Source: Pseudonocardia phyllosphaerae (GTDB lineage Bacteria > Actinomycetota > Actinomycetes > Mycobacteriales > Pseudonocardiaceae). From it: DNA of 64,000 bases. Location of the stretch: the NCBI RefSeq assembly GCF_046546475.1, contig NZ_JBKGXS010000006.1:124001-188000 (forward strand), given 5' to 3'. Under the pieces are notes generated by a model. It saw nothing but the letters and a program-made list of their open reading frames with translations, was not told the DNA's origin and ran no database searches. Shown here piece after piece: positions 1 to 8,677 of the stretch (position 1 is the stretch's first letter; every line of letters begins with the position of its first letter). A program made the translations under genes and the position numbers.

Positions 1-405
1 GATGCCCTGCAGCGTCACGACCAGCCGGACCCCGAGCTGCTCCACCAGCAGCCCGACGGCGGCGACGAACCGCTCCCACTGGGTGTCCGGCTCCGGCCCG
101 GACAGCAGCAGGTACTGCGTCTCGCCGGTGTCGGTGAGCGCGACGACGTCGAGCGTCGGCGGGTCGTAGTCGGCCCAGTGGTCGGTCTCGAACCGCAGCG
201 GGGGGCGCCGCGAGCGGTAGTCGATGAGCTGGTCGACGTCGAAGGAGGCGACCCGGGTGACCTCACGCTCGTCCTTCAGCGCGCCGACGGCGAGTGCGCC
301 CGCGTTGCCGGCGTCGACGAACCCGTCCAGCACCACGATCAGCACCGGCTCGTCGAGCTGCGGTGCGTCCGGATCGACCTGGTACAGCTGTGCGGGATCG
401 AGCAC
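1..405 (-). CDS. PAC2 family (proteasome-assembly-chaperone-2-like) protein, 3' end cut off by the window edge
   Basis: The first 135 codons are visible; the rest lies before position 1. The N-terminus begins VLDPAQLYQVD and continues with a LIVVLDGFVDAGNAG segment, then DVDQLIDYRSRRP and a YLLLSGPEPDTQWERF segment, the pattern of actinobacterial PAC2-fold proteins (relatives of the archaeal/eukaryotic proteasome assembly chaperone). The biochemical role in actinobacteria is not settled; a link to proteasome function is inferred from the family name only. The GTG start at 405 is chosen because a GGAGGT Shine-Dalgarno lies four bases upstream. It is divergent from the MFS gene, sharing a 213-bp intergenic region. 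Confidence 0.8.
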   Translation of the reverse strand, partial: MLDPAQLYQVDPDAPQLDEPVLIVVLDGFVDAGNAGALAVGALKDEREVTRVASFDVDQLIDYRSRRPPLRFETDHWADYDPPTLDVVALTDTGETQYLLLSGPEPDTQWERFVAAVGLLVEQLGVRLVVTLQGI

Positions 406-618
406 CGATACCTCCGTGTTCTCCCGGGGGACTCGCGAGATGCGGAAGCCGGGTCTTCTCCGCGGCGCCGACCATAGTCTCCGCGGGGGACCCGGCGCCC
501 GCCGCCGTGCGCGCGGTGCGGCGTGCTCCCAGTCGGTGGGACGGCTGTGAGACGCGCCCCGGCCCGGCCCCACCGGTTTCGTCGGGCACGTCCGGATGGC
601 TCAGAATTGTCGTTCGTC

Positions 619-1932
619 ATGACAACCTCATCCGGGCCCTCCTCGCGCGCCTACCTCGTCTGGTCCGCCGGCCTCCTCGCCTACGTCGTCGCGATCCTGC
701 AACGCAGCTCGTTCGGCGTCGCCGGGCTCGAGGCGGCCGACCGGTTCCACGCCTCGCCGACCGTGCTGGCCGGCTTCCTCGTGCTGCAGCTGCTGGTCTA
801 CGCGCTGCTGCAGGTCCCGGTCGGGGTCCTGCTGGACCGCTTCGGTGCGAAGGCGATGGTGCTGGCCGGGGCGGTGACCATGACCGCGGGGCAGATCGTC
901 GTCGCGCTGGCCACGTCGCTGCCGCTGGCGATCGGTGCGCGGGTGCTCGTCGGCGTCGGCGACGCGTTCACCTTCATCTCCGTGCTCTCGGTGCTGCCGG
1001 TGTGGTTCTCCGCGCGGCGGGTCCCGCTGATGACGCAGGTGACGGCGCTGCTCGGCCAGTTCGGCCAGGTGCTCTCGGCCATCCCGCTCGCGACGGTGCT
1101 GCACGGTGCCGGATGGACCGCGGCGTTCCTGTCCGCGGCCGGGGTCGGGCTCGTCGCCGGGGTGGCGGTGCTGGCCGCGTTCCGCAACCGCCCGCCCGGC
1201 AGCCCGCCGCCTGCGACGGCCGCGACCCCGCGCGAGGTGATCGACGGGCTGGTCGGTGCGTGGCGGCACCCCGGCACCCGCCTCGGGCTGTGGGCGCACG
1301 CCGGCACCCAGTTCTCCGGCCTGGTCTTCTCGCTGCTCTGGGGTGTGCCGTACCTGGTCGCCGGGCAGAGCATGTCGACGACGACGGCGTCGGTGCTGCT
1401 CACCGTGCTCGTCGCCGCCGGTGCGGTGGCCGGGCCACTGTTCGGCGAGTTCACCGCGCGGCACCCGCTGCGCCGCTCCTGGCTGGTGCTGTCGGTGATC
1501 GTCGGGACGGCTCTGGTGTGGACGATCGTGCTGCTCGTGCCGCCGCCCGCGCCGCTGTGGCTGCTGGTCGTGCTCGTCGTGGTGCTGGCGGCGAACGGGC
1601 CGTGCTCGGCCGTCGGGTTCGACTACGCCCGCACCTTCAACCCCGCGCACCGGCGGGGGACCGCGGTCGGGATCGTCAACGTCGGCGGGTTCACCGCGTC
1701 GCTGACCACGACGCTGCTCGTCGGCGCGGTGCTCAGCGCGTCGGGCGGCTACACGCCCGAGGCGTTCCGGCTGGCGTGGCTGGTGCAGTTCCCGATCTGG
1801 GTGATCACCGTGTTCGGGGTCCTGGGTGCCCGCCGGAAGGCGCGGCAGCTGCTGGCCTCGGAGGGGACCGTGGTGCCGTCGATCCGGGAGGCGATCCGGC
1901 GGGACCGTCGCACCGGCCGCCGGGTGCTCTGA
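619..1932 (+). CDS. MFS transporter, 12-TM type
   Basis: The 437-residue protein is almost wholly hydrophobic, with about 12 membrane segments in two halves. The first loop carries LLDRFGAKAM, matching the MFS motif A region (GxLaDRfGrkr) after TM2. Start at ATG 619 gives MTTSSGPSSRAYLVWSAG, directly leading into TM1; longer in-frame extensions upstream are arginine/proline-rich and implausible. Substrate cannot be told from sequence. It stands alone on this strand, followed by tandem repeats and a strong hairpin (1977-2095) that probably ends transcription. Confidence 0.85.
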   Translation: MTTSSGPSSRAYLVWSAGLLAYVVAILQRSSFGVAGLEAADRFHASPTVLAGFLVLQLLVYALLQVPVGVLLDRFGAKAMVLAGAVTMTAGQIVVALATSLPLAIGARVLVGVGDAFTFISVLSVLPVWFSARRVPLMTQVTALLGQFGQVLSAIPLATVLHGAGWTAAFLSAAGVGLVAGVAVLAAFRNRPPGSPPPATAATPREVIDGLVGAWRHPGTRLGLWAHAGTQFSGLVFSLLWGVPYLVAGQSMSTTTASVLLTVLVAAGAVAGPLFGEFTARHPLRRSWLVLSVIVGTALVWTIVLLVPPPAPLWLLVVLVVVLAANGPCSAVGFDYARTFNPAHRRGTAVGIVNVGGFTASLTTTLLVGAVLSASGGYTPEAFRLAWLVQFPIWVITVFGVLGARRKARQLLASEGTVVPSIREAIRRDRRTGRRVL

Positions 1933-1976
1933 GGGGTTTCGAGCCCCTGGTGCCCCGGTGTCCCTGGAGCACCGGT

Positions 1977-2043
1977 ACCCGGAGACGCCGGTGCCCCGGA
2001 GACGCCGGAACCCCGGAGACGCCGATGCCCCGAGACGCCGATG
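1977..2043. repeat. Four tandem copies of a ~17-bp unit
   Basis: Units of the form CCCCGGAGACGCCGGTG run head to tail at 1977-1993, 1994-2010, 2011-2027 and 2028-2043; the last is 16 bp. The array sits in the 3' non-coding gap of the MFS gene and runs directly into the left arm of the hairpin at 2044, which starts with the same CCCCGAG. Confidence 0.9.
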
Positions 2044-2095
2044 CCCCGAGGGGCACCCTCGTCACCGTCGGCGGCAACGAGGGTGCCCCTCGGGG
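2044..2095. terminator. Perfect 19-bp inverted repeat between convergent genes
   Basis: Left arm 2044-2062 and right arm 2077-2095 are exact reverse complements around a 14-base loop. It lies between the convergent MFS and PadR genes and so can serve as a bidirectional terminator. No U-tract follows, which is usual in very GC-rich actinobacteria. Confidence 0.7.
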
Positions 2096-2144
2096 CGGGT
2101 GATGCGGTCCCCGTGGCGTCAGGGCACCGGGGCCGGGCCGGTGC

Positions 2145-3215
2145 TCACTCGGCCAGCAGGCGGTACAGCGTCTTGCGGGCCTCGGTGAGTGCCTCGGTCG
2201 CCTGCGTGACCTGCTCGGGCGTCCCGGCCGAGACGACCTGACCGGCCGCGGCGTGCAGCCGGGCCAGCTCCTCGCCGAGGGCGACGCCGGGGTCGTCGGA
2301 GGCCGCCTCGGCGTCCTCGGCGAACGGGGCCCACACCGCGTCGAGCTCGGTGCGGTGCTCCTCGACGTGCCGGGTGCCCTCCTCGGTCAGGTGGACGACG
2401 CGGCGCCCCTCGGTCTGCTCCGAGCGGACCAGGCCCTCGTCCTCCAGCTGGGAGAGCATGGGGTACACCGAGCCGGGGCTCGGCTTCCACTGCCCGCCGG
2501 AGCGTGCAGTGATCTCCTGGATGATCTCGTAGCCGTGCCGCGGACCGTCCGCGACGACGGCGAGCACCGCGTTCCGCACGTCACCGCGCGGGGTGCGGCG
2601 CCGTCCGCGGCCCCGGCCACCGGGACCGAACGGCCCGCCCGGGCCGAATCCGCGCCCACCGGGACCGAACGGTCCGCCGGGGCCGAACGGGCCACCGGGC
2701 TTGAAGCCGCCCGGCCCGAAGCCACCAGGGCCGAACGGTCCGCCGGGGCCGCGCCGTCCGCGTCCGCGGCCGCGCGGGCCGCCGAAGTCCTGGTCCTCGT
2801 CGGTGTAGTTGTCGGTGTAGTCGTCGTTGTCGTTCATGCCGGCTCCTTCCGGGCAGGGGCCGTCGGAGCGGCCGAACGGGTGGCCGTGGCGGCCGAAGGG
2901 GTGGCCGGGGTGGCCGGGGTGGCCGAACCCGGGGCCGCGGCCGAACGGCGGGCGGAAGCCCGCCCGCCGGAGCGCGCGGCGTGCGGCGCGGAGGTCGAAG
3001 CCGCCGGGGCCACCGAAGCCCGGCCGGCCGAAGCCCGGACCGCCGAAGCGGGGGCCATCGAACCGGGGGCCACAGGGGCCCGGGCCGCCGAAGGGGCCAC
3101 CGGAGCCGGGACCGCCGAAGCGGCCGCCGAACCGGGGACCGGGTCCACAGGGGCCGGGGGCGTCGTCGTACTGGTCCTCGGGGTGCTGGTTCTCGGAAAA
3201 GTCGGGCGCAGTCAT
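2145..3215 (-). CDS. PadR family regulator with ~209-residue Gly/Pro/Phe low-complexity N-terminus
   Basis: The last 147 residues (from about 210) form a PadR winged helix (RGDVRNAVLAVVADGPRHGYEI, then PSPGSVYPMLSQLEDEGLV) with a C-terminal helical region. PadR proteins are usually 110-200 residues and bind dyads at their own promoters. Everything before residue 210 is low complexity: FGGP/GPFG repeats, a His/Gly/Pro patch, and two short acidic stretches. The start at 3215 has a GAGGAG Shine-Dalgarno. A second in-frame ATG at 2837 (MNDNDDYTDNY) also has an AAGGAG motif at good spacing and would give a 230-residue protein. Either or both starts may be used; the ~126-residue upstream module resembles the second in composition and order, suggesting in-frame duplication. 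Confidence 0.8.
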   Translation of the reverse strand: MTAPDFSENQHPEDQYDDAPGPCGPGPRFGGRFGGPGSGGPFGGPGPCGPRFDGPRFGGPGFGRPGFGGPGGFDLRAARRALRRAGFRPPFGRGPGFGHPGHPGHPFGRHGHPFGRSDGPCPEGAGMNDNDDYTDNYTDEDQDFGGPRGRGRGRRGPGGPFGPGGFGPGGFKPGGPFGPGGPFGPGGRGFGPGGPFGPGGRGRGRRRTPRGDVRNAVLAVVADGPRHGYEIIQEITARSGGQWKPSPGSVYPMLSQLEDEGLVRSEQTEGRRVVHLTEEGTRHVEEHRTELDAVWAPFAEDAEAASDDPGVALGEELARLHAAAGQVVSAGTPEQVTQATEALTEARKTLYRLLAE

Positions 3216-3269
3216 GGTGCGTGCTCCTCTCGTGGTGAGCCTCCTCTTCGATCGGCTCGTGTGCCATCA

Positions 3270-3306
3270 CGATATATCGCGACTGCTCTCGATTGCAACG
3301 AGATAT
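3270..3306. promoter_or_regulatory. Candidate PadR operator/promoter dyad
   Basis: Upstream of the PadR start lies an AT-rich island in GC-rich DNA: the palindrome CGATATATCG (3270-3279) and, 19 bases on, CGAGATAT (3299-3306), which is a 7/8 inverted match to ATATATCG (3272-3279). PadR regulators commonly autorepress through AT-rich dyads. Assignment is by position and symmetry only. Confidence 0.4.
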
Positions 3307-3442
3307 GTCTGAGAGTTGCCTGAGGGGGTGGGCTGAGGGAGCGGCCGAGAGCGACGCGACCGTCCGGCGGGTGGCCGACCGGGCGCCGATGGGATTGACT
3401 GTCGCCGCAGGTCCGGACGGGTCCGGACCGGAGGGGAGCGGG

Positions 3443-3841
3443 GTGAGCGACACCCAGGAACACGACTCGACGAAGTCGGACTCGGCCAAGGCGATGGACC
3501 TCAGCGAGGTCTCCTCGTCGCACCTGCGGGACCGGCTGTCCGCGCGGTCGGACGGTCTCGACGACCAGGTCGTCACCGCGGCCGGTGACCTGCGCACCAG
3601 CGTGGACCGGCTGGTCGCCGCACTCGGCCGCAAGAAGACCGAGCTGCTGCAGAAGGCGGTCGGGCTGGCCAGGACCGCGGCGCCGGTCGCCGGGGGCGTC
3701 GCCGTCGCCGGGATCGGAGTGGCGGTGCTGGTGCACAAGATCAAGCAGCACAAGCGGGCGAAGTACCGGCTGCCCGCCGTCGAGGACTACGCGTGGGCGC
3801 ACCTCGGCGAGGAGGAGCACGCGGACCGCGCGGCCGCGTAG
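3443..3841 (+). CDS. Small membrane-associated protein of unknown function
   Basis: A 132-residue protein not recognised by family. The N-terminus is acidic and Ser/Asp-rich (SDTQEHDSTKSDSAKAMDLSE), followed by an amphipathic helical region (LRTSVDRLVAALGRKKTELLQKAV) and one hydrophobic segment (PVAGGVAVAGIGVAVLV), then a basic patch KIKQHKRAKYR and an acidic tail. The layout suggests a soluble helical domain anchored by one membrane helix; it loosely recalls DUF3618-type proteins but the match is not firm. GTG 3443 is chosen because GGAGGGG stands just upstream and the preceding reading frame is not protein-like. Confidence 0.65.
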   Translation: MSDTQEHDSTKSDSAKAMDLSEVSSSHLRDRLSARSDGLDDQVVTAAGDLRTSVDRLVAALGRKKTELLQKAVGLARTAAPVAGGVAVAGIGVAVLVHKIKQHKRAKYRLPAVEDYAWAHLGEEEHADRAAA

Positions 3842-3847
3842 CGCGCA

Positions 3848-3880
3848 CCGGGACGGCCTCCGGAGCGGAGGCCGTCCCGG
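3848..3880. terminator. Bidirectional hairpin terminator
   Basis: A perfect 14-bp stem (3848-3861 with 3867-3880) and a 5-base loop lie seven bases after the stop of the upstream gene and just before the convergent TPP-enzyme stop. Confidence 0.8.
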
Positions 3881-3887
3881 CCACGGG

Positions 3888-5468
3888 TCAGTCCGTGGCC
3901 TCGTGCCATCGGGGCGACGTCGTGCGCGGGGGCAGCAGCGTGGCCGTGACCCGGACCAGGCACGGACGCCGCGCGGCGACGGCGTCGCGCAGCACCCCCG
4001 GCAGCTCGCCGATCGTCGCGCCGACGCCGTCGAGGCCGTACGCCCCGGCCAGTGCGACCAGGTCCGGCCCGTGCAGGTCGACCCCGGCGTGCGGGTCCCC
4101 GGCACGGGTCTGGTCGTAGCGGAGCATGCCGTAGCCGCCGTCGTCGACGACCAGGACGACGACCGGCAACCGCTCCTGCACCAGCGTCGCGAGCTCGCCG
4201 ACCGCCATCGCCAGCCCGCCGTCGCCGACGACCGCCACCGTCGGCACTCCGGTGGCCGCGACCCCGACCGCGGCGGGCAGCCCGAACCCCAGCGTCCCCC
4301 AGCCGACCGGGTAGGCGAGCCCGCGCGGGCCGGACAGCCGGGCGTAGCCACCCGTCCAGTAGCCGGCGACGGCCATGTCGCAGACCACCGCCGCACCGGC
4401 CGTTCCGACCGTTTCCACCGCCTCCACCAGCGCGAACGCCTCCGCGGTCGCCGGGTCGGCGCGCAGCCGGTCCCGCACCCGGTCCGCGACGGCGGTGTCC
4501 CACCAGCGCTCGCGCGCGGGCTGCGCGCGCAGCCCCGCGAGCACCGTCGCGACGTCGCCGGTGACCGCGACGTCGGGCTCCCACTCCGGCGGGTCGGCCG
4601 GCGGGGCCGCGTCCACGGTGACGAGGACCGGTGGCCGCGGCATCGTCCAGTTGCGGGTGTTCATGCCGTCCAGCCCGCCGCCGACGACGAGCAGCACGTC
4701 CGCCGACCCGACCAGCCCGGCGATCTCCGGCTCGTGCGGCGGGGCGGCGAGCGCGCCCGGCAGCCCGCGGGCGCCGAACGCGGTGACCAGCGGGGCGCCG
4801 AGGTGGGCCGCGGTCGCGGCGAGCTCGCCGGCGGCGCCGACGGCGCCCGGTCCGGCCCAGACGACGACGTGCCCGGCGGGCAGCTCGGGGCCGGGGGAGT
4901 CGGCGGGTGCGGGGACCGCCGTGGCGCGGCCGGGACCCGGAGTGCCCGCGGGCTCGGCCAGCACGTCGGCCGGGACGTCGACGTAGACCGGGCCGCGGGG
5001 CTCCGCGAGCGCGACGGCCGCCGCCTCCCGGACCGCGGTCGCGGCCTCGTCGGCGGTGCGCGGGGTGAACACGGCCTTGGCCAGCGGCGCGAACACCGCC
5101 GCCTGGTCACGCGACTCGTGCAGCACGCCACGCAGGCGACCGGTGCGGCGCAGGCGCTGCGGGATCTCCGAGGCGACGAGCACCACCGGTGACCCGGCCG
5201 CGGCCGCCTCGCCGAACCCGGTCAGCGCGTTGGTCGCGCCCGGTCCGGTGGTGACGACGGCGGCGCCGAGCCGCCCGGTCCGCCGCGCCCAGCCGTCGGC
5301 GGCGTAGGCCGCGGTCTGCTCGTGCCGCACGACCGTCGGCGACCCGGGTCCGGTCGAGAAGAACGCGAGGTTGTGCACCCCCGGCAGGCCGAACACGGTG
5401 CCCGCGCCGGCGTCGCGCAGCACCTCCAGGACGTCGTCGGCAACGGTGCGCTCACGGGGGTCGGACAC
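3888..5468 (-). CDS. Thiamine-pyrophosphate-dependent enzyme of the acetolactate synthase/benzoylformate decarboxylase superfamily
   Basis: The 526-residue protein has the three-domain layout of this superfamily: an N-terminal PYR domain with the catalytic glutamate (RHEQTAAYAADGWAR, Glu50) and GPGATNALTG, a central domain, and a C-terminal PP domain with GDGGLAMAVGEL followed about 25 residues later by DDGGYG, the metal/TPP-binding signature (usually NNGGYG). No small regulatory-subunit gene follows, so it is unlikely to be the biosynthetic acetolactate synthase. Substrate is unknown; a 2-oxoacid decarboxylase or carboligase is likely. GTG 5468 is chosen because SDPRERTVADDVLEVL is the natural N-terminus; longer frames run into the divergent CBS gene. 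The start has no clear Shine-Dalgarno. Confidence 0.8.
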   Translation of the reverse strand: MSDPRERTVADDVLEVLRDAGAGTVFGLPGVHNLAFFSTGPGSPTVVRHEQTAAYAADGWARRTGRLGAAVVTTGPGATNALTGFGEAAAAGSPVVLVASEIPQRLRRTGRLRGVLHESRDQAAVFAPLAKAVFTPRTADEAATAVREAAAVALAEPRGPVYVDVPADVLAEPAGTPGPGRATAVPAPADSPGPELPAGHVVVWAGPGAVGAAGELAATAAHLGAPLVTAFGARGLPGALAAPPHEPEIAGLVGSADVLLVVGGGLDGMNTRNWTMPRPPVLVTVDAAPPADPPEWEPDVAVTGDVATVLAGLRAQPARERWWDTAVADRVRDRLRADPATAEAFALVEAVETVGTAGAAVVCDMAVAGYWTGGYARLSGPRGLAYPVGWGTLGFGLPAAVGVAATGVPTVAVVGDGGLAMAVGELATLVQERLPVVVLVVDDGGYGMLRYDQTRAGDPHAGVDLHGPDLVALAGAYGLDGVGATIGELPGVLRDAVAARRPCLVRVTATLLPPRTTSPRWHEATD

Positions 5469-5606
5469 GGTCCGCGACGCTATCGAGAGCGGGTCCGTTT
5501 CGCGAGTTTTACCAGGTCGTGACGGGTGTCCGGGGAAGTGTTGACCATTGCGGAACCCGGTGCAGCGGGCGGACACTCGAGCCAGGTTCGTCGAAGGGAG
5601 CGCGTC

Positions 5607-6050
5607 ATGAAGGTGGCCGACATCCTGCGGGTCAAGGGCGACTCGGTGCAGACCGTGCTGTCGTACAACACGGTCGCGGAGGCCGCGGCCCGGCTCGCCG
5701 GACCACCGGCGATCGGAGCGCTGGTCGTGTCCGACGACGGCAACCGGACCAGCGTGGACGGCATCGTCACCGAGCGGGACCTGGTGCGCCACCTGGCATC
5801 CGACGGTCCCGGCCTGTTCAACCTGAAGGTCGCCGACATCATGAACCCGCACGCGATCACCTGCAGCCCGGAGGACTCGCTCGCCGACGTGATGACGACG
5901 ATGAACCGCTGGCGGCACCGCCACCTGCCCGTCGTCGAGCACGGGCGGTTGTGCGGGATGGTCAGCATCGGTGACGTCGTGAAGCAGCGGCTCGCCGAGA
6001 TGAGCACCCAGGCCGGTGTGCTGCGCGACATCTACCTCGCCGGGCGCTGA
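5607..6050 (+). CDS. Tandem CBS-domain protein
   Basis: A 147-residue protein made of two CBS modules and little else: residues ~1-65 (VADILRVKGDSVQTV ... IGALVVSD ... GIVTERDLVRHL) and ~72-135 (VADIMNPHAITCSPEDSLADVM ... HLPVVEHGRLCGMVSIGDVV). CBS pairs bind adenosine nucleotides or related ligands and act as energy or redox sensors. No partner domain is fused, so the target is unknown. ATG 5607 follows a GAAGGGAG motif by six bases. Confidence 0.9.
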   Translation: MKVADILRVKGDSVQTVLSYNTVAEAAARLAGPPAIGALVVSDDGNRTSVDGIVTERDLVRHLASDGPGLFNLKVADIMNPHAITCSPEDSLADVMTTMNRWRHRHLPVVEHGRLCGMVSIGDVVKQRLAEMSTQAGVLRDIYLAGR

Positions 6051-6128
6051 GCCGCAGGCCGGGCAGGTCCGGCCGATTCGTGCCGGGGAGTCGGGAACGT
6101 CCGCGGCGTCGTGTGCGTTGACCGGACC

Positions 6129-6575
6129 ATGTACGCCACGAGCAGTGCGCACGCGAACGCGTTCGACGGCACCGCGCCCGGCCGCAGGATCGGCCGGGTA
6201 GCGGCGTTCCGGACCCTGTTCCGGGCGCTGACCCGCCGCAGCCGCCCCGGCGAGCCGACGCCGTCGCAGCGGATCCGGGCCGTGCCGGCGATGCTCGGCG
6301 ACGCCTGGCGCGGCACGTACCCGCTGCTGGGCCGGGGCCGGCTGGCGCTGTTCGCGCTGGCCCTGGCCTACCTGGTGTCACCGGTCGACGTGATGCCGGA
6401 GGCGCTGCTGTGGATGTTCGGCCTCGGGGACGACGCGGTGGTCGCGATGTGGCTGGGCGGCACGATGCTGGCCGAGGCCGACCGTTACCTGGGCTGGCGG
6501 CAGTCCGCCCCGGCCGTCGTGGACGGGTCGCTCGCCGGGCCCTCCGGTCAGGTCGTGCACATGCGACGCGAGTAG
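6129..6575 (+). CDS. DUF1232 (YkvA-like) membrane protein
   Basis: 148 residues. The core LALFALALAYLVSPVDVMPE followed by GLGDDAVVAMWL matches the DUF1232 signature (YxxSPxDxiPd...GxxDD) within a membrane segment. The first ~50 residues are basic and soluble. Function in the family is poorly known. The 3' end overlaps the convergent lipoprotein gene by 28 bases. Confidence 0.8.
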   Translation: MYATSSAHANAFDGTAPGRRIGRVAAFRTLFRALTRRSRPGEPTPSQRIRAVPAMLGDAWRGTYPLLGRGRLALFALALAYLVSPVDVMPEALLWMFGLGDDAVVAMWLGGTMLAEADRYLGWRQSAPAVVDGSLAGPSGQVVHMRRE

Positions 6576-7051
6576 TCCTGGATCCGCTGGGACGCCTCGA
6601 CGTTCTGCGGGTCGGACCGCTCACGGGAGACGTCCGGGTCGCGGGACAGGGCCAGCGTGTCGCCCTCGGTGCGCTCGAGCACCCGTAGCTGCAGCTCGAC
6701 GACCTCGTTGGCGCGCTGCACGTCCGGGCGGATCTCCTGCGGCGCGAGCAGCAGCACCTGCTGGTTGGCGCTGCGGACGTCGGTGACCACCTCGCCGGTG
6801 TCGGACTTCTGGCGGCTGACGCCGAGCTCGTTCACCGGGCGGGCGGCCTCCCGGCTGCGCTGCAGGGCCTCGCAGAACGGGGTCTGGGACCGCGACGTCG
6901 TCGGGCTCGCGTGCGGCGTCGAGCTGGGGCGGGTGGCGAGCGAGTCGCCGCAGCCGGTCAGCGCCCCGGCCAGGACCAGCGCGGCGAGGCAGGCCGACGG
7001 CCCGGTCCGTACCGCCGGACGTCGCAACGTCCGCCGCCGAACACCGTTCAT
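6548..7051 (-). CDS. Putative lipoprotein of unknown function
   Basis: 167 residues. It begins with an arginine-rich n-region (MNGVRRRTLRRPAVR), a hydrophobic stretch (ACLAALVLAGA) and the lipobox LTGC, then a Ser/Thr/Pro linker, so export and lipidation are predicted. The mature part is helical and charged (NQQVLLLAPQEIRPDVQRANEVVELQLRV cut short here as NQQVLLLAPQ) with three further Cys-bearing positions at its ends. ATG 7051 is preceded by GGAGGA at proper spacing. Not recognised beyond that; similar short lipoproteins are widespread in actinobacteria. Confidence 0.7.
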   Translation of the reverse strand: MNGVRRRTLRRPAVRTGPSACLAALVLAGALTGCGDSLATRPSSTPHASPTTSRSQTPFCEALQRSREAARPVNELGVSRQKSDTGEVVTDVRSANQQVLLLAPQEIRPDVQRANEVVELQLRVLERTEGDTLALSRDPDVSRERSDPQNVEASQRIQDYSRRMCTT

Positions 7052-7183
7052 CCGGTTCCTCCGCTCGCGCAGGCTCTGGTCGACCGACCGGTCTGCGACG
7101 AGTGTAGGGAGCGTGGCCGTCACCGGCCGTGCGTGCGTCATCACGCATCTCGTGCGCGCGTCGTGGCCTGCCCGCCGCTCGTC

Positions 7184-8677
7184 TCATCCCCGGGAGGTGG
7201 TGCGGACGAACCCGGTTCCGCACACCGCTGCCGTGACCAGCGGGACGAGCACCGCGACCACGACCCGGTCCGGCGAGATCCCCGAGGACGCCCAGGCGGC
7301 CGGCCCGAGCAGCCACAACGGCGTCGTCGCGAGGACGCTGCCGCCGAACAGCAGCCCGGCGGTGAGCCCGAGGAAGGCGACCACCCATGCGACGGCGACG
7401 TGCACCGCAGCGTGCAGCCAGAGGGTCACCGCGACCGACGCCCACCCCACCGCGATCGCGACGACGACCTGCCGCCCGGTGACGGCGGGGTCGGCGCCGT
7501 CGGCCAGCAGCAGCGCCCCGGCCAGGACGGCACACCCGGCGACGACGGTGCCGAGCGTCCCGAGCAGCCGCACCGCGGGCGCCCCGGCCCGTCCGGCGCG
7601 GGTCAGCACGATCCGCCACGCCGGTTCCTGGGCCTGCCACGCCAGCACCGCGAGCACCGCGGATCCGGCAGGCAGCACCGCCAGCGCCCACAGCTGCGCC
7701 GGGTAGGACGGCGGGTACACCGCCGCCGTCGCCACCAGGACGAGCGCCACGAGCCCCAGGAGCGGGCCGATCGGCGTGCGGCGCAACGACGACGCGAGGG
7801 CGAGCGCGCTGCGCAGCCGGGGGAGCCGGACCCGGTCGGAGCCGGGGCGCGCCACCACCCCGGTGCCCCCGCCGGGCAGCCGGGCGGCGCGGCGGGCGAA
7901 CCGTCCGCCGGCCGCACCGTCACCGGCGACCACGAGCGGCGCGAGCAGCACCGCCACCAGCACCGACGCCAGGACCGGTGGCCCGGCGGGCAGCGCCCAC
8001 ACCGCCGACCCGGGCTCCAGGCCGACGCCGTTCTGGTGGATCCCGAGCAGCGGCAGCAGCGGCCGCACCGACCAGGTCGGCGGCAGCCACCACCACGACG
8101 GCGACTCCGCGTACAGCGTCCCGGCCACCTGCCACGCGACCCCGATCCCGACGACCGGCCACGGCCCCAGCAACCGGCCCAGCCCGAATGCGATCACCAG
8201 CCAGGTGAGCCCGCCTGCCCAGACGAGGACCGTGGCGGCCACGAGCCGTTCCCCCGGGGCCGGGCCGTAACCCAGCGCCGGTCCGAGGAACAGGTACGGC
8301 AGGAACACCAGCACGTTCGTGAGCAGCCACGACGCGGCCAGCACGCCCAGCCGCGCCGCCCGTTGCGGCACCGGACCGACGGCGCGCCAGGCGGTGCCAC
8401 CACCGCGGGAGCGGCGTTCCCGCCGCTCGACGAACGCGACCAGCAACGCGGCCGCGACCGCCGCGACCACGGTCACGTGGACGGTCTGCCACTGCAGCAG
8501 CGACGCCCAGGACCGCCGCCCGGTCACCACGGCCTGTCCGAGCACCGTGAGCAGGCAGAGCGGGATCCCGAGCAGCGACAGCCCGAGTGCCGCGCTGCGC
8601 CGGGTGCGTTGCAGCTCGGACCGGAGCACCCCGAGCGGCCCCGGACCGGGCGCCGCGGTGGTGTCCGGGGCGGTCAT
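7184..8677 (-). CDS. ABC transporter permease subunit
   Basis: 497 residues with about 12 hydrophobic segments and no soluble domain. Its start codon overlaps the stop of the ABC ATPase gene by four bases (ATGA), so the two are translationally coupled and form one transporter. The N-terminal cytoplasmic stretch (LGVLRSELQRTRRSAALG) followed by a first TM and a large second TM array is typical of ABC-2/bacitracin-type permeases. The direction is probably export; the substrate is unknown. Confidence 0.75.
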   Translation of the reverse strand: MTAPDTTAAPGPGPLGVLRSELQRTRRSAALGLSLLGIPLCLLTVLGQAVVTGRRSWASLLQWQTVHVTVVAAVAAALLVAFVERRERRSRGGGTAWRAVGPVPQRAARLGVLAASWLLTNVLVFLPYLFLGPALGYGPAPGERLVAATVLVWAGGLTWLVIAFGLGRLLGPWPVVGIGVAWQVAGTLYAESPSWWWLPPTWSVRPLLPLLGIHQNGVGLEPGSAVWALPAGPPVLASVLVAVLLAPLVVAGDGAAGGRFARRAARLPGGGTGVVARPGSDRVRLPRLRSALALASSLRRTPIGPLLGLVALVLVATAAVYPPSYPAQLWALAVLPAGSAVLAVLAWQAQEPAWRIVLTRAGRAGAPAVRLLGTLGTVVAGCAVLAGALLLADGADPAVTGRQVVVAIAVGWASVAVTLWLHAAVHVAVAWVVAFLGLTAGLLFGGSVLATTPLWLLGPAAWASSGISPDRVVVAVLVPLVTAAVCGTGFVRTTSRG

